Assembly: GCA_020466095.1 (NCBI GenBank)
Contig: CM035807.1
Location: forward strand, 109,576,906-109,640,905
Direction of reading: 5' to 3'
Source of the DNA: Chlorops oryzae
Lineage: Eukaryota > Arthropoda > Insecta > Diptera > Chloropidae
DNA length: 64,000 nt
The notes below the pieces were generated by a model. It did no database searches and had not been told where the DNA came from. It saw nothing but the letters and a program-made list of their open reading frames with translations. A program made the translations under genes and the position numbers. The first letter of the stretch is position 1, and every line of letters begins with the position of its first letter. Below, in pieces: positions 12,015 through 22,879 of this stretch.

Positions 12015-13101
12015 TGTCCAAAATTTATTTCTTATTATATCCGACTGTGAGTAATTTGTACTTTTTTTTATTTTTGCTTTAACAATTTCAAAGTTTTCTT
12101 TTTTTCGTATGTTGTATAACTTGATATTAAGCGTCGCCTCCTTTGCTTACTCGACTTAGTTCGGGAATGCTTACGCTCGCGAGCTGTCGTTTGCTTAAAT
12201 GCAATTTCGTGCGTGTGTGTATGCACGTATTCATTTGCAGTAATGCCAACTGAGCGCTCTTCGCGCTAGTTTTGGCGCTTTTTAGAGCCCCTCAGCGCGA
12301 AAATTTTTTATTTAGCATCTAAACTTTTTTAAGCGAAATTTTATCACTTTCTCGTTCCGCTCATAACAAATGTACTCATGAAGTTTTCATTTTGTAATTT
12401 TCTGGCGCTTAAAAGACTAAGAAATTTAAACGAATTTCCCGCCTCTTATAAATATAATTGAAAAACAAAAAAAAATTTGTTGAAAACAAACTGGTCTTGT
12501 CAACAGACAACTATTGTCAGTGGATTCCTGTCAAAAATGCGTCATTTAGTTTGTGTTTGGCAGGCGTTGATAGCAGACTACCGAACGCGACGTATCCTTG
12601 GCATCCCCTATATATTCCCTATAAAATTTTTTCCCTGTGTAAAAGAATTATTTCCGGCGTAGCTCCATTTTATATGGAAATAGTGATTTCGACTGCTGGA
12701 TTGCAATATCCTTTTTGGTAAAATTTCTGAACATTTTTTGACAACTTCACAAAAAAAGGCTAATTCCTGATGTATTGATGACTTTCGTCATGAACTACTC
12801 GTTCCTACCTGGGTATGCCAATGTGCGCACGTGCGCATTAACACGCAGAATTGTTCAACTCCAAAACTCCTTTTGAATGCTTTAACCCTAGAGTGGTAAC
12901 GTGTTCTTGGATTAAATTTTTAGCCACACTATTAGTTTAATTGGATTTTTATTAAAACAAAATTCATAGATATTTCAGTTGTTTCAGTCTTTCAATTTAT
13001 TCTTGTGCAGTTTACTCTTAAGTCTTTTTTTTTTAAAGTAAGCCTGTAAGCCTACAGAACTTAGAGCTAGTAATATCAAAAAGATGAATTTTTTCAGTTA
13101 T
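12015..13101. other. Intergenic region upstream of Sirup with a hAT-like fragment
   Basis: It should contain the Sirup promoter. Positions 12238-12420 carry a fragment of the AGCGC-rich element seen whole at 24413-25027: CAGTAATGCCAACTGAGCGC, then GCTTTTTAGAG and TTCTCGTTCCGCTCAT. The 12458-12721 frame has no recognisable relatives and is not called as a gene. Confidence 0.5.
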
Positions 13102-13313
13102 CAGCCCGATTTTTTATATTCCCGGGCAATTTACTTTTTTCGAGACTAAAATTCTCCTTTATTAAACAGATAGGGTACGGAAAATTATGGGTGTGGGTCA
13201 AATACCCATTTCCCATCAAATTTCTTCTCCCATATATTTAAAAAAGCAGTTTACTCTCGAGAAAAGTAAATTACCGGAGAATTCATTCCCAGGGAATATT
13301 CCGAATCAGGCTT
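13102..13313. mobile_element. Short inverted-repeat element (MITE-like)
   Basis: About 212 bp with long imperfect terminal inverted repeats of about 45 bp. The left end reads CAGCCCGATTTTTTATATTC and the right end, on the other strand, AAGCCTGATTCGGAATATTC. The inner arms (AATTTACTTTTTTCGAG / CTCGAGAAAAGTAAATT) also pair. Related text occurs at 2575-2650 and, more loosely, at 30566-30787. No clear target duplication was seen. Confidence 0.6.
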
Positions 13314-13685
13314 TAAATATTTCAAGGGCTAATTAAAATTTTTTTTATTTTCCCCTGCGAGTTCGAAAAAATTCTCCCGTTATAAGTAGTATTATGGGAG
13401 CAAGAATTTCGAACATTTTGAAGTATATGTATATCATCTTTCTTTTATTGACTCCCTTTTCCGGAGAGAAAAATTCCAGGAATATACATTAAGAATAAGG
13501 CTGTATAAAAAACAAATAAATGTTTCGTTAATTAAAAAAAAAAAAATTAGTTTTAAGAGAAAGATGGAAATTAAAATTGTATGTTCCCCACGTACATTAT
13601 TTTGCTTATTTCGCACTCAGGCTGCAGAATTTAATTTTCAAAAGTGAATTAAGTCGTCTAAATGGAAGTCATCATTGGCATTTAA

Positions 13686-14420
13686 GGGGACCTTCTGGTC
13701 TAGAATTTTTTGAAAATTAATTTTTTTTTTTTTATATATTTCGGAAGAATAGACTTTTAAGAATATGCTGGCAAAGTTTCGTGAAGATATTGACAATATT
13801 TGTTTTGCTACAGCCTTTTTAGAAGGTGGAGACAGCAGGCAGCGCGCTTGATCAAAGCAACTTTGAACGCGTTTATCTCAAAACTACTTTTTTTTGACCT
13901 GGTGTGAAAGAAAACAAAAAAACCATCGAACCGATTTGTCTGGAATTTTTATATCTTATTCATAACATCAATGGCTATGGCCCGAACTAGAATCGAATTT
14001 TTATTTCAAGAACTTCATATTTTTTCATCAAAAAAATGGTCAAAAAAAGGGGAGTTTTTGATGGTTGAAATAAAAAATTGCGCCATTTTGTCAATTTAAA
14101 AAAAATTTTTTTTATTCTAGTTCCTGCCATAGCCGCATTCATTCTGATTAATAACATATTTTTGTTTTTTTTTTTTTCGATTACCAGAACTGCCAAAATC
14201 TTTCACACCACGGAGGTACTTTTTCAAAGAGGGTCCACTTCAACGCCATTTTTAAAATACAAAAAAAAAAAAAAAAATAAAAATTACATTTTTTTATTTT
14301 TTGTCAATAAAGAATATAATAAGCCTGCATACTTAGAAAATCGTTTTTTATTTGGCTTAATACCAAAAAAAAAATCATGAAAATACCCTAAATTTTCGTG
14401 CTCTAGACCAGAAGGTCCCC
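13686..14420 (+). mobile_element. TTAA-flanked non-autonomous DNA element, copy C (distinct ends)
   Basis: A 735-bp block flanked by TTAA (13682-13685 and 14421-14424). The terminal inverted repeats are perfect: GGGGACCTTCTGGTCTAGA at the left and its complement at 14402-14420. Internal phrases such as 'ttgaacgcgtttatctc' and 'gaaccgattt' are shared with copy B, but the ends differ (GGGGACC versus GGGGGTC), so it is a sister subfamily. Small frames inside on both strands are low-complexity and not genes. Confidence 0.85.
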
Positions 14421-14424
14421 TTAA

Positions 14425-15041
14425 ATATTTTTTATTTAAATCGTCCGACAATTCGCCTTGTGTTATATTTTTCACTAAAACACAAAAATAAAATAAAAAA
14501 AATAGATATATTCCATATCCGAACAAAAGCGTAAACTTACGTCAAATATAACCTTCTTGATTTATAGGAAGTAAATTTTTTTCGCTTGAAAAAAAAAAAA
14601 TGTTGCGCTAAAAATTTGTTAAATTCGAGAGCACAAAAATGAAAAAAATTCAACGGTATTCGTCGAATCGAAGAACATTACCATTTTAGGGTTAATATAC
14701 GCTACCAAAATATGTGGCTACTAGGCTGATAGTGGTATAAAAATTCAAAACGATGTTTTTAAAAATAATTAACATATGTACATAATATGTACTACATATG
14801 TATATTTGTTCAGAACAAAGCCCTAATTATCTTGTTTTAAAAACGCAAACATTTTTTTCTTAAAGTTCTAGTTTGTACAAAAAATCCAACATTTGTATGA
14901 TTTTTTGTCGGAATAAAAGGCTTGTAAACTCTGTTTCAATTATAATTTCAGTTAGAAATAAAATTATATATTAAATGTTTATAGTGCGTGTGTCCACATT
15001 GAACTTTAATTCTTAATCATCTGAAAGAAGAAATTTTGAAT
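14425..15041. other. AT-rich stretch downstream of the P-type transposase gene
   Basis: No gene recognised. On the minus strand TTCTTTCAG|ATGATTAAG near 15009-15035 offers a splice acceptor that would place a last tiny exon of the P-type gene at about 15020; nothing else stands out. Confidence 0.4.
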
Positions 15042-18011
15042 TTATGACATTGGGAGTAATGAGTGAACATTTAAAAACTTGTACCTACCATGGCTGGTTT
15101 TACGCTTCTTTTTAGCAGGCAGATCAAAATCCTCAGAATCACAGGGCTTTTGTTTCTCTTTTCGGCATAGCAATTGACATTGTTTGTTCAACAAAGTTTT
15201 TATCAAGTATCCCAAAATTGATGTTCGATGACTTTTGCAGGTTGTGTCCATCACTAAACCATCCGGGAGTCGCTTCAATGCACTTATTAACTAACAGTTC
15301 GTATATGCCTCGCTCCTCGCAATGTTGGGCAAAATTTTCTTTAAAAACGTTTACGTGGTCTTTGCAGGCCTCAAAAAAGTCGCTATTCGGTATTTTTAAT
15401 TGAAAATCCTTAATATTTGAATTACTCTCCAAAAAACTGGCATCCGATTTCACGAAGTAACTGTTTTGCAACTTTTTAAAATCACTTTTACAATCTTGAC
15501 AATTTATATTAAGACACACCTTTCTCTTAAGTGAATTTCCTCCATTTGAATCCTGTTCAAGATCAGCGATTTCCTCAACATTTTCAATCTTTATAATAGA
15601 AGTGTCGATAGCAATATCATCGCATTCTTGTTCTCCTTCAGGATTGTTATTATTTTTGCTGCTGGTATATTCATATCGATAACAAATAATTTTCTTTGAC
15701 ATCAGTCGACCGCTCCAGAATTGCAGCTCTCGAGCAGATGGAATTTTCCGATGTTTTAATATCGCTCTAAATCCAATATATTGGGTCTCCACCCAGTCGA
15801 CGCTGAGTCTATTAGGCGGAAACGATGTACATTCCGTCATTTGCAGCAGGTCTTCTGATAATGCTATCATAGCACCCATTGTACGAATTAGAGCTTGAGC
15901 GCATTTCAATTTTTTGGCGGGCAGCACTAATGACTCCAGAAATTTCATAGATTCTCTCATTTTTTGCATTTTTCCATTGTATAGTGTTATGGGATGTTTA
16001 TTCTTGTTTTTATCATCGAATGAATTTGAGTCACAATAATCAAAAGCGTTGTTCATCTCTTGAAGGAAATTAGCTGTCGACATGGCGTTCTTGATATTCA
16101 CTCTGTTTGGAAAAGGTCCTTCCCATGATATGTACGGATAGCTGTCGCGACTGTATTACTCAAAACCTGAACTGCCAAACGGACACGCGTTCGCTCAAAT
16201 ACTTTCGGTTGAATGTGTTTGATCGTTAATTTTGGTGCGAGACGTATACCACTTTTACAATCAATAGAAAAAAGTTCTTGAATCACATTCCAACTTGCCA
16301 CACCGTCGGCTGTTCCAATATCATTTTTTAAAAGACAATTACGGATGCTCTTGATAAGGTGACAGTAGTCTTCATAGACATAAATTTTATGTCCACCTTC
16401 AAATAAAAAGTGATTATCATTTCGATTATCCTTTAGAATATTTAACGCTTCGTAGTTGCTGTTCCCCTGTTCTGCAGCCACGCCACGCACTTTGAATCCA
16501 ATCTTAAACAAAAGCGAAAGGTTCTCCTTCATTATTTCGCTGATTTTTGTTGCTGTTTTAATAAAATAGTTGATATTAAATGAAATAATTTGTTCGTTAA
16601 TTTTTTTTTTTTGCTCTTACCATTCACGATCTCAGAAAAATAGAAGCTGACAATTAACTTATAAGGATGGAAAAGGCCTTTTATGACAAAGAATATTGCT
16701 TTAGTTGCTATATTTTTGGTTCGGTCGCTGTTGCCATAGTCCTCGAATCCGTCAATTTGATCGAAAGCTTCGTTCCATTCTAACTCCTTGCGACAGCTTA
16801 TTTCGTCAAAGACGAATATGCAGTTCCGATCCAATAATGACATATTTTTGATGAAATGCTTTAAATTTGCTAGCACCTGGGAAGTGATACCCGGTAGCAT
16901 TCGCTTTACAGGCGTCCAGCGATACATCGTTGTTTTACATGGAAGCTTAAAGTTAAGTTCATTACGCATGAATTTATAAGTGCGTCCCGAAACATAGTTC
17001 AAATTAAGCAGCAAATCTTTCTGAAATTTCGTGTATTGCGTTGTTCTATTCGGATCAATGACTTGAGCGAATGCAAGAGCTGGATTTTCAGTATTTTTTT
17101 CCGAATAAATCTTATTCTTGACTATCTCTTCACATCGAGATTTCCACATGTTTGATTCTGCTTGCAGTTTTTTATTTTGTTCCCGGAGATAGTTCCGTTC
17201 TTGAGTATACAATGCTGTCGCTACTTCATTGCGTCGCTTCTCCTCCAAATACTGATCCTCGAAATGCTTAGCGTGCTTTAAAAAATCTCTACAATTGCTA
17301 CAAGTGCTGATAGGGCGTATTTCTATATGTAACTCTGATGGCAATCCCAATTTTTTATGTAGCTCCGATCTTTGTGCTTGGGATAATTGTGCTGGTACGT
17401 TTTCTTCAGTTGCTTTTGATTGTAATTTTTCTTCAGCTTTTTTCTTTGACATTGGAACAGCATAATTCGTGAGCCGTCCTTTACCAATCATATGTTTCTC
17501 AAAGTGATTTCCACAAATGTACATTTTCGACATTTTCTCAGGATCTTTTTCTTTTAATTCGCAATTGTCCAGCCATATCTTTGCCTTTTTTGGATCAGAA
17601 GGGAACGAATAAACCGTCAATGGCGGTGATGTAGTTTTGCAATCCGGCATACAGCACACTCTCCTTTTCCACTTCTTAATCGATTTAATCTTAGGAGGTT
17701 CTAAATCTTCGTGTCCTAAAATTCCACAATAAATATGTGGTCGAAATGAATATTATTGAGAAACACTTACCAAGATTAATAGTTGGCCTTGCTCCATTTC
17801 TTAATTTCGCGGAGCCTAAATCAATTTCCTTAAAGTGACGACTGCAGACACGAGTGCACGTTTTAACGGATTCGATGTCGATCTGAACATTGCGACACCA
17901 AGCGGCTCTGTCCTTTTCCGGAAATCTAAAAAGCCTGATATCAGGGGAGTCCTTGCCTTTGCAGTTTTTTACACTGCAAGGCCTATGCCCGCGCTTATTT
18001 TTATTATCCAT
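15042..18011 (-). CDS. P-element-type transposase homologue with two THAP domains
   Basis: Relative of P-element transposase/THAP9, DNA-cutting enzymes of RNase H fold guided by an N-terminal THAP zinc finger. Exons: 18011-17771, 17715-16621 and from 16552; all junctions are GT-AG and in phase. THAP 1 (PCSVKNC ... CSRHF ... ARPTI) sits in exon 1 and THAP 2 (CCMPDC ... CGNHF ... YAVPM) opens exon 2. Each has the C-x4-C ... C-x2-H zinc ligands. A coiled coil follows (about 17270-17120). Catalytic-region motifs are FDEIS, EQGNSN (family DQG) and RLSVDWVE (family RLNQDxLE). After TYHGKDLFQTE the frame meets TGA (16100-16098) and continues at NIKNAMSTANF one base back, so one base is missing. The protein then runs to 15139, or to a basic tail (KKKRK, 15105) in another frame. 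About 916 residues against 751 in P. No flanking P-type inverted repeats were found, so it could be an old P copy or a domesticated gene. Confidence 0.8.
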
Positions 18012-18494
18012 TAGTACCCATTTACTTTAAAAGAGGAAATTCGTCGAAATGAAACTTGGAACGGAACGTTGTTTTCATAAACAAGCCAAGTTCTAGCAGT
18101 GCTGCCAGACGGTGAAAACCAGTGCCAGTGAAAAAACCCCCCAAAACCATTTGAAATTCCCTAAATTTAACCGTTTTCTGGCTAAATCAAGAATCCCAGT
18201 AATGAACCGAACAAACAAAAATTACTAAAAAAAAAACAAACCGTTTCAACCAACAATAGTGATCAAGCCACGATGCGAACTAAGCTTCTCAATATGAAAT
18301 TCTATCAAGTTTTACATGTTTTAAATATGAAATAGTCTGAAGCTTTTTATTCTTCAATATGTCCATATTTAAATCACGGCGATTCATAAATTTCAGTGTA
18401 AAAATACTCACTTTCCCATGTTTGATTGAAAAAACCCACGATCTGGCACCATTGCTCCAGCCTTAAGAAGAAAAACCCATAAATCATATATAAC
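18012..18494. other. Upstream region of the P-type gene
   Basis: It must hold the promoter of the minus-strand transposase-like gene. A string AGTGCTGCCAGACGGTGAAAA near 18099 resembles ends of other repeats here but has no visible partner. No gene seen. Confidence 0.35.
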
Positions 18495-18738
18495 CAGTGA
18501 TGCCAACTTAGCGCTTTTCGCGCTAAATCTAGCGCTTTTGGAAAGAACGCGGCGCGGAAACGTCTTTTTAGCACCAAACTACCCTATAGGAAGTATGTCG
18601 ATAATTATCGCACAGCGAGTAGAGCTCCACCAGAGAAAAAGTCTCTAGTGCAAATGGGTATAGTTAATCAACTATGAGCGAGTAGAGTTTCACTAGTGCA
18701 AAAGCCACCAGTATACTTCTAGTTCAAAAGTCAATTAA

Positions 18739-19772
18739 CCCGCATCCGCTGTAAAAAAATTCAAACATAAAAGCTGATGTGTATCAATTTGATACATGCC
18801 GAAAAATACGCCAAAAATCGCGGGAAAAATAAAATAAATTGCAATTTTTTTATTTGAGGTTAAAATTTATTCATTTCTGGACAAAAAAAAATGTTATTTC
18901 CAAAAAAAAAGTTATGCCCATTTGTCGCAAACATTATAGAAGTGAGTGTTAAAAAACAAAGTTTTTTCATAGATCACACCGATTACTGTAAAAGTTGGCA
19001 TTTCTTCGATGTCCACCCGTAAAAACGTGATCTTTTTTTTTTGCTGGTGGCAATTTTGGTAATCTTCCACTTGTTGAAGCAACATTCAAATCATTTGGGA
19101 TGCCTCTGATAGCCTGGACAACGGCAAAGGCGTTTTGTGTTCGTGGCATTGACTTGCGTGTATCAATGTAAGGCATTACCAAAGCTTCACCAACTTCAAT
19201 GAGAAAGAGCCGACGGCGGTATTTTTTTTTGCTATATTTTCCATTGGGGATTCAATTTCGTGATAATAACGAATGCATTGAACAATCAAATGTCCAACAT
19301 GTTCTCGAAAATGACCATCGGCCACCGGTTTACCTTGCGTTTGCATCTTTATGTGCCCACTCTCTCGTCCAACACATCAACAACACTTTTGATTTGATTG
19401 TAGTAAAGAATGATGTTTGACTTTTTCTTTTCGGTTTCAGCCACCGATTTTTTTCTGTGTAATGTACTTCTTTGAGACTTATAGTGTAACATCGAAAAAT
19501 AAGTATAGCTATATATGTAGAAATGCACGCATGGTAACGTTGTAAAGGGAGTAAATGTGTATTGTATCAATATGATACAGTACAGCCGATACGTTTCATT
19601 TTTTGCAGGGCCGTTCTATGGCGTCACCGACATCTGTCGAACTAATTTTTATGTTCCTTTTCAAAATCGGTGACATAGGCCAAAAACTCAAGTCCTTACA
19701 TTTAATCGTTTTCTTTGTATTTCCATTCAAAAAGTGATTTTGTATCAATTTGATACTTACAGCGGATCCGTG
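18739..19772 (-). mobile_element. Decayed piggyBac element with transposase remnant
   Basis: Flanked by TTAA (18735-18738, 19773-19776). The ends are CCCGCATCCGCTGTAA and, inverted, CACGGATCCGCTGTAA. A palindrome TATCAATTTGATA lies near each end. On the minus strand, fragments of the piggyBac transposase C-terminal half can be followed through several stops and frame changes: IILYYNQIKSVVDVLDE (19480-19350; family NxxKGGVDxxD), then a NPQWKI/RRRLFLIEVGEALV stretch (19260-19180), then 19182-18967 with PYIDTR. The Cys-rich tail expected after that is not convincing. The 5' half of the gene is missing, so it is an internally deleted, inactive copy. Confidence 0.8.
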
Positions 19773-19841
19773 TTAAAAGTTCACACACCCAGAAAAATTC
19801 TTATAACAACAATGCAAAACACTTGTTTTAAAATGAATACG

Positions 19842-20340
19842 TCAAGTAAGCATTTTAATCTTGTGTGATTAGATGCTTAGCTAGTGCATTGTTAAGACTT
19901 CCGTGCAACAACTCAAAGGTTTCCGGTTCAAGTCCGGCACGGGGCAAGACAAATCTTTTAAAAAATTTACCGAAAATTATTTTTTTTTTTTATTCGGATG
20001 TAATTTTTTTTATTTTTTTTTATTTACCAATTTTTGTATAGAAAATTTGATTTTTGTCAGCATTTTAAATTTAAAAAGTTTTTCTGCCTGAGCAACTCAA
20101 GTAAGCATCTTGATCAGTGAGTTGAAATTGGCTTGGTTAGCTCAATGCGTTAAAGCATTTGCTCAAAGAACGAGATGTTGTGAGTTCGAACCTCAGCCGA
20201 GTCAAAATAGTTAACAGAATTTAAAAGGCAAAAAGCATATACATAAAGAACACAAAAAAAAAAAACAAAAAGCAAAAAAAAGGAAAAAAAATCAATTACA
20301 AAAATTTTTATTTTTTATTTTTCTCAAAATGCGCCAACAA
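19842..20340 (+). repeat. Two tandem tRNA-like units (SINE-like)
   Basis: Two diverged units about 256 bp apart each start with CAAGTAAGCATYTTRATC (19842, 20098) and hold tRNA-type promoter boxes. In unit 1 these are A box TTAGCTAGTGC (19878) and B box GGTTCAAGTCC (19925). In unit 2 they are TTAGCTCAATGCG (20138) and AGTTCGAACCT (20183). Unit 2 can form an acceptor-like stem (GGCTTGG with CCGAGTC) and a T-arm, but its anticodon arm does not fold normally. A- and T-rich tracts follow each unit. This suggests a dimeric tRNA-derived SINE or old tRNA pseudogenes, not working tRNA genes. Confidence 0.55.
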
Positions 20341-20820
20341 TTTTAATTCTGGACAAAGTATAGATAGAGAGCTATCGAGCTATCGATACATGACGTCCAA
20401 GTGACTATTGATTCACTAGTAATTAACTATATCCAAAAAGATCAATTCACCCCTAACACTCTACTTCTGCACTAGTTCAAACGCGACTGTCGATTTTCGA
20501 ATGGCGACTCAGAGTTAAACTCTACAGTTGAATACATTGGCGGATAAATTATGAGCGAGTAGTACTGTTGATTTGGGGAGTAGTCAAAGAGTACTTCTGC
20601 ACTAGATCAATTTCCTACAGGGTATTTTCGCGCGAAATCTAACGCTTTTTCGTTGCGTTCATTTAAGTTTTCAAAGTAGCTTTTCTTTCAACTTTTAACA
20701 TCAAAATGAGCATTTTTCACTTTGGTACTACTCACCAAAAGTATTTTTCTCTCGCTCTTTTTTTGCCTGCCGATTAACATCTCTTTCTATCTGGCACGAA
20801 ACGTCCCGCGCAATATCTAT

Positions 20821-21830
20821 AGGGCCCCTTATACGGTCATATATGTTCGTGGATTTGTTGGGTATGATGAAAAGTATGAGTGTGTAAACGCAAAACAGCA
20901 AGTTCTACAACATGCTCGCCGGTTTTCAAAAACTTTTGATTTTTCTGTCGGTGTGACGGACAAGTTTTATAATGTAAATGGCTGCATCATGCACACATTA
21001 TACAGGGTGTCCCGAAAACATTTGTAAAAAATCAAACCATCGATAGGTCGAGTCAAGAGAAATATTTTTTGTTTTCAGACAAAACTCTCTTAGTGGTACC
21101 GTTTACGAGCTGTAGCGATTTAAAAAAATTGCACTTTTGGATGCAAATTTGAGTGTTTTAAAAAACTACTTGTTCAAAATGAAAAGATTTTAATTTAAAC
21201 AAACTTTATTTGAAATTTTGATTGAGCATTATGTGAGTTTTTATATTTTTTTACTCAATATCGCAATGATGTTTTCTATAGAAGTGTCAAATCTGGTAAC
21301 CTAGGTGGCCACTTTATGGGTCCATTTCTCGCAATCCAATTAGTTCCATATTCATATCTAATATACCGCCGATAATAAATGCTGCTACTAATGCGCGTGC
21401 CATCTTTTCTCGCTGAAAATTAGAACGAAATGAAGTTTTATGACATGTTCGTCCATGTAAACACAATAGTGGTATTCAAGCAGGCTCGGAAATAGCTAGG
21501 TGCAAATTTTGCGCTCGGAAATTTTGAACTATTGCTTGAACGACCCTTATGCAAAGCGTGTGTAAAAATTTTGCGAAAACAGCTGGTTTCAATGTTTTCT
21601 TTGGTGAAAGAAGGAGAAGCGAATATCGCGCATATTTTGCGCATCACAGTAGGCGTGCAAAATTTCCGAGGCTGCGGAAACTATTTTTCATACAAAATAA
21701 TTTCCGAGCTCGCGAAATTTCCGAGGGCGCAAATTTTGCGTAACTGCTTGAATACCACTAATAAGTTTTTTTATGACACACTTTGCATCGTGCTAAGTTC
21801 ATGAATATATATGACCGTATAATGGGCCCT
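20821..21830. mobile_element. 1.0-kb inverted-repeat element with TAT duplication
   Basis: Comparison with the uninterrupted copy at 32270-32290 shows exact insertion after ATCTAT, with TAT on both sides (20818-20820, 21831-21833). The 28-bp terminal inverted repeats (AGGGCCCCTTATACGGTCAT and AGGGCCCATTATACGGTCAT inverted) differ at few positions. The interior has no transposase frame. A further TA-type MITE (21469-21758) is nested inside. A 3-bp duplication suggests the PIF/Harbinger or CACTA range, unproven. Confidence 0.75.
21469..21758. mobile_element. TA-flanked MITE nested in the 1.0-kb element
   Basis: The ends GTGGTATTCAAGCAG and CTGCTTGAATACCAC are perfect inverted repeats, each bordered by TA. 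Interior arms (GCAAATTTTGCG, GGAAATTTT) are also self-complementary. The 290-bp size and TA sites fit a Tc1/mariner-type MITE. The open frames across it on both strands come from this symmetry and are not genes. Confidence 0.7.
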
Positions 21831-21942
21831 TATGAGAGTGACATATATGGTTATATGCGACGCTAAGAAAATTGGCAAACCATAGGTGACCTTAGATGTC
21901 GAGCTGGAGAATAAATCGGTAGCACTATCGATACTATCAATG

Positions 21943-22879
21943 AGGCCTTTTACATTAGTCAATAGTTGATCGTCAATTCCTATCGATATTCCCTTTTGGA
22001 GTTGCATTCGCTTTTACACTTACTCGAAAGAATTGATCGTCAATTCTTACTTCGTTTGCCTTTTATGACATTTTCCTCTTCAACACAGGGGTGATATTTT
22101 ATAAAATTCAAGCAAATTAAAATATGTATCTCTGATTAAGGGTTGATAGCAGAAGCATAAATACAGCACTACCTGTTTTGTTTTAATGAATTTAATTATT
22201 GATGCTAAGGAGTATTTCAAAATGCTTGAATTAAAAATGCTTTTTGAAAAAGACAATTTTTAGTGAGTAGCTGTTAAATTGTTCTGTTTGAAAATAAATT
22301 CTATTAACGATTTGTAGGAGTAAAATATCTAGGTGATTTTCATATTGTCGAAAGAATAAAGGCGAAACTCCAGAATCGACGGAACATTTCAGGCGATAGA
22401 AATGTAGCTGCTTCCATTTAAATACATTTCAATACATTGATTCAATGGAAGCAGCACAAATGTTTTCATCTTTGCCGCGAATACCGCAACAACCGTCATT
22501 GCCATCGCTTATGGAGTTTCGCCTTAAATTTTAATTATATTCATCACATTTTTCTTCATATCTTATAACATAAGAATTGATCTTCAATTTATAGTTTTCG
22601 GTACATACAAGAATGTAAGATCCTAAAATATTGATCAAGAAAAATAAGTAAAAACATATAATAGCATGCGATGCTGTCTCCACGATCAACGAAAACGAAT
22701 AAAATAAATGTCAGAAATTTGTTCCCAGCCATCGATAAGTTCGATAAACGAAAGAGAGCAAAGACGGATTGAGCGAGTACGTGCAACCAAAAAACGCTCA
22801 ACTTTTCGATAACGATATGTTATCGTTTTGTACTGAAAATGAGAATTGACGGTCAACTATTGACTAATGTAAAAGGCCT
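21943..22879. mobile_element. AGGCCT-ended DNA element with 5-bp CAATG duplication
   Basis: A 937-bp insertion with long inverted ends: AGGCCTTTTACATTAGTCAA at the left and its complement at 22860-22879. CAATG flanks both sides (21938-21942, 22880-22884). The uninterrupted relative at 32914-32930 reads ACTATCGATGGCTTC with one CGATG, confirming the insertion and the 5-bp duplication. No transposase frame seen. A smaller relative is at 49485-49767, and one end-like piece is at 33309-33345. Confidence 0.8.

Larger units (their letters stand above)
18582..20622. mobile_element. TA-inserted DNA element with 11-bp ends
   Basis: Boundaries are read from the interrupted hAT-like element: a TA lies on both sides (18580-18581 and 20623-20624), and the intact relative has a single TA there. 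The ends are CCCTATAGGAA and, inverted, CCCTGTAGGAA. Subterminal motifs of the form CTAGTGCA/TGCACTAG recur at both ends (18639, 18700, 20468, 20599), as transposase-binding sites often do. A TA duplication fits Tc1/mariner-like elements, but no matching transposase survives. It carries a piggyBac remnant (18739-19772) and two tRNA-like units. Confidence 0.75.
18495..20703 (+). mobile_element. AGCGC-rich hAT-like element, split by an insertion
   Basis: The left part (18495-18581, CAGTGATGCCAACTTAGCGC) and right part (20625-20703, TTTTCGCGCGAAATCTAACG) are the two halves of the element seen whole at 24413-25027. They are separated by a 2,041-bp insertion at a TA. The right part is itself cut off where a CAT-type MITE fragment begins. 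Sister fragments lie at 12238 and 32172. Confidence 0.75.
20704..21858 (+). mobile_element. CAT-ended MITE fragment, split by another element
   Basis: The parts 20704-20820 and 21831-21858 correspond, inverted, to the complete 232-bp element at 29478-29709 (GGTACTCACCAAAAGTATTT, CCGCGCAATATCTAT, GAGTGACATATATGGTTATATG). The left terminus is missing; the right terminus GTTATATG is intact. A 1,010-bp insertion sits between them. Other copies are at 32235-32312, 43932-44096 and about 45509-45715. Confidence 0.75.

Noticed and set aside
16101..16140. A 35-nt intron restoring the frame of the P-type gene
   Set aside because: GTACAT...ACAGAG would be in phase but is far shorter than any fly intron, and it would remove residues that look coding.
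14980..18130. P-type terminal inverted repeats around the transposase-like gene
   Set aside because: No CATGAT/ATCATG pair or other matching ends were found on either side of the gene.
20130..20203. A working tRNA gene
   Set aside because: Acceptor and T-arm are plausible but the D-stem is imperfect and no normal 5-bp anticodon stem with 7-base loop forms; it shares a leader with a second diverged unit.
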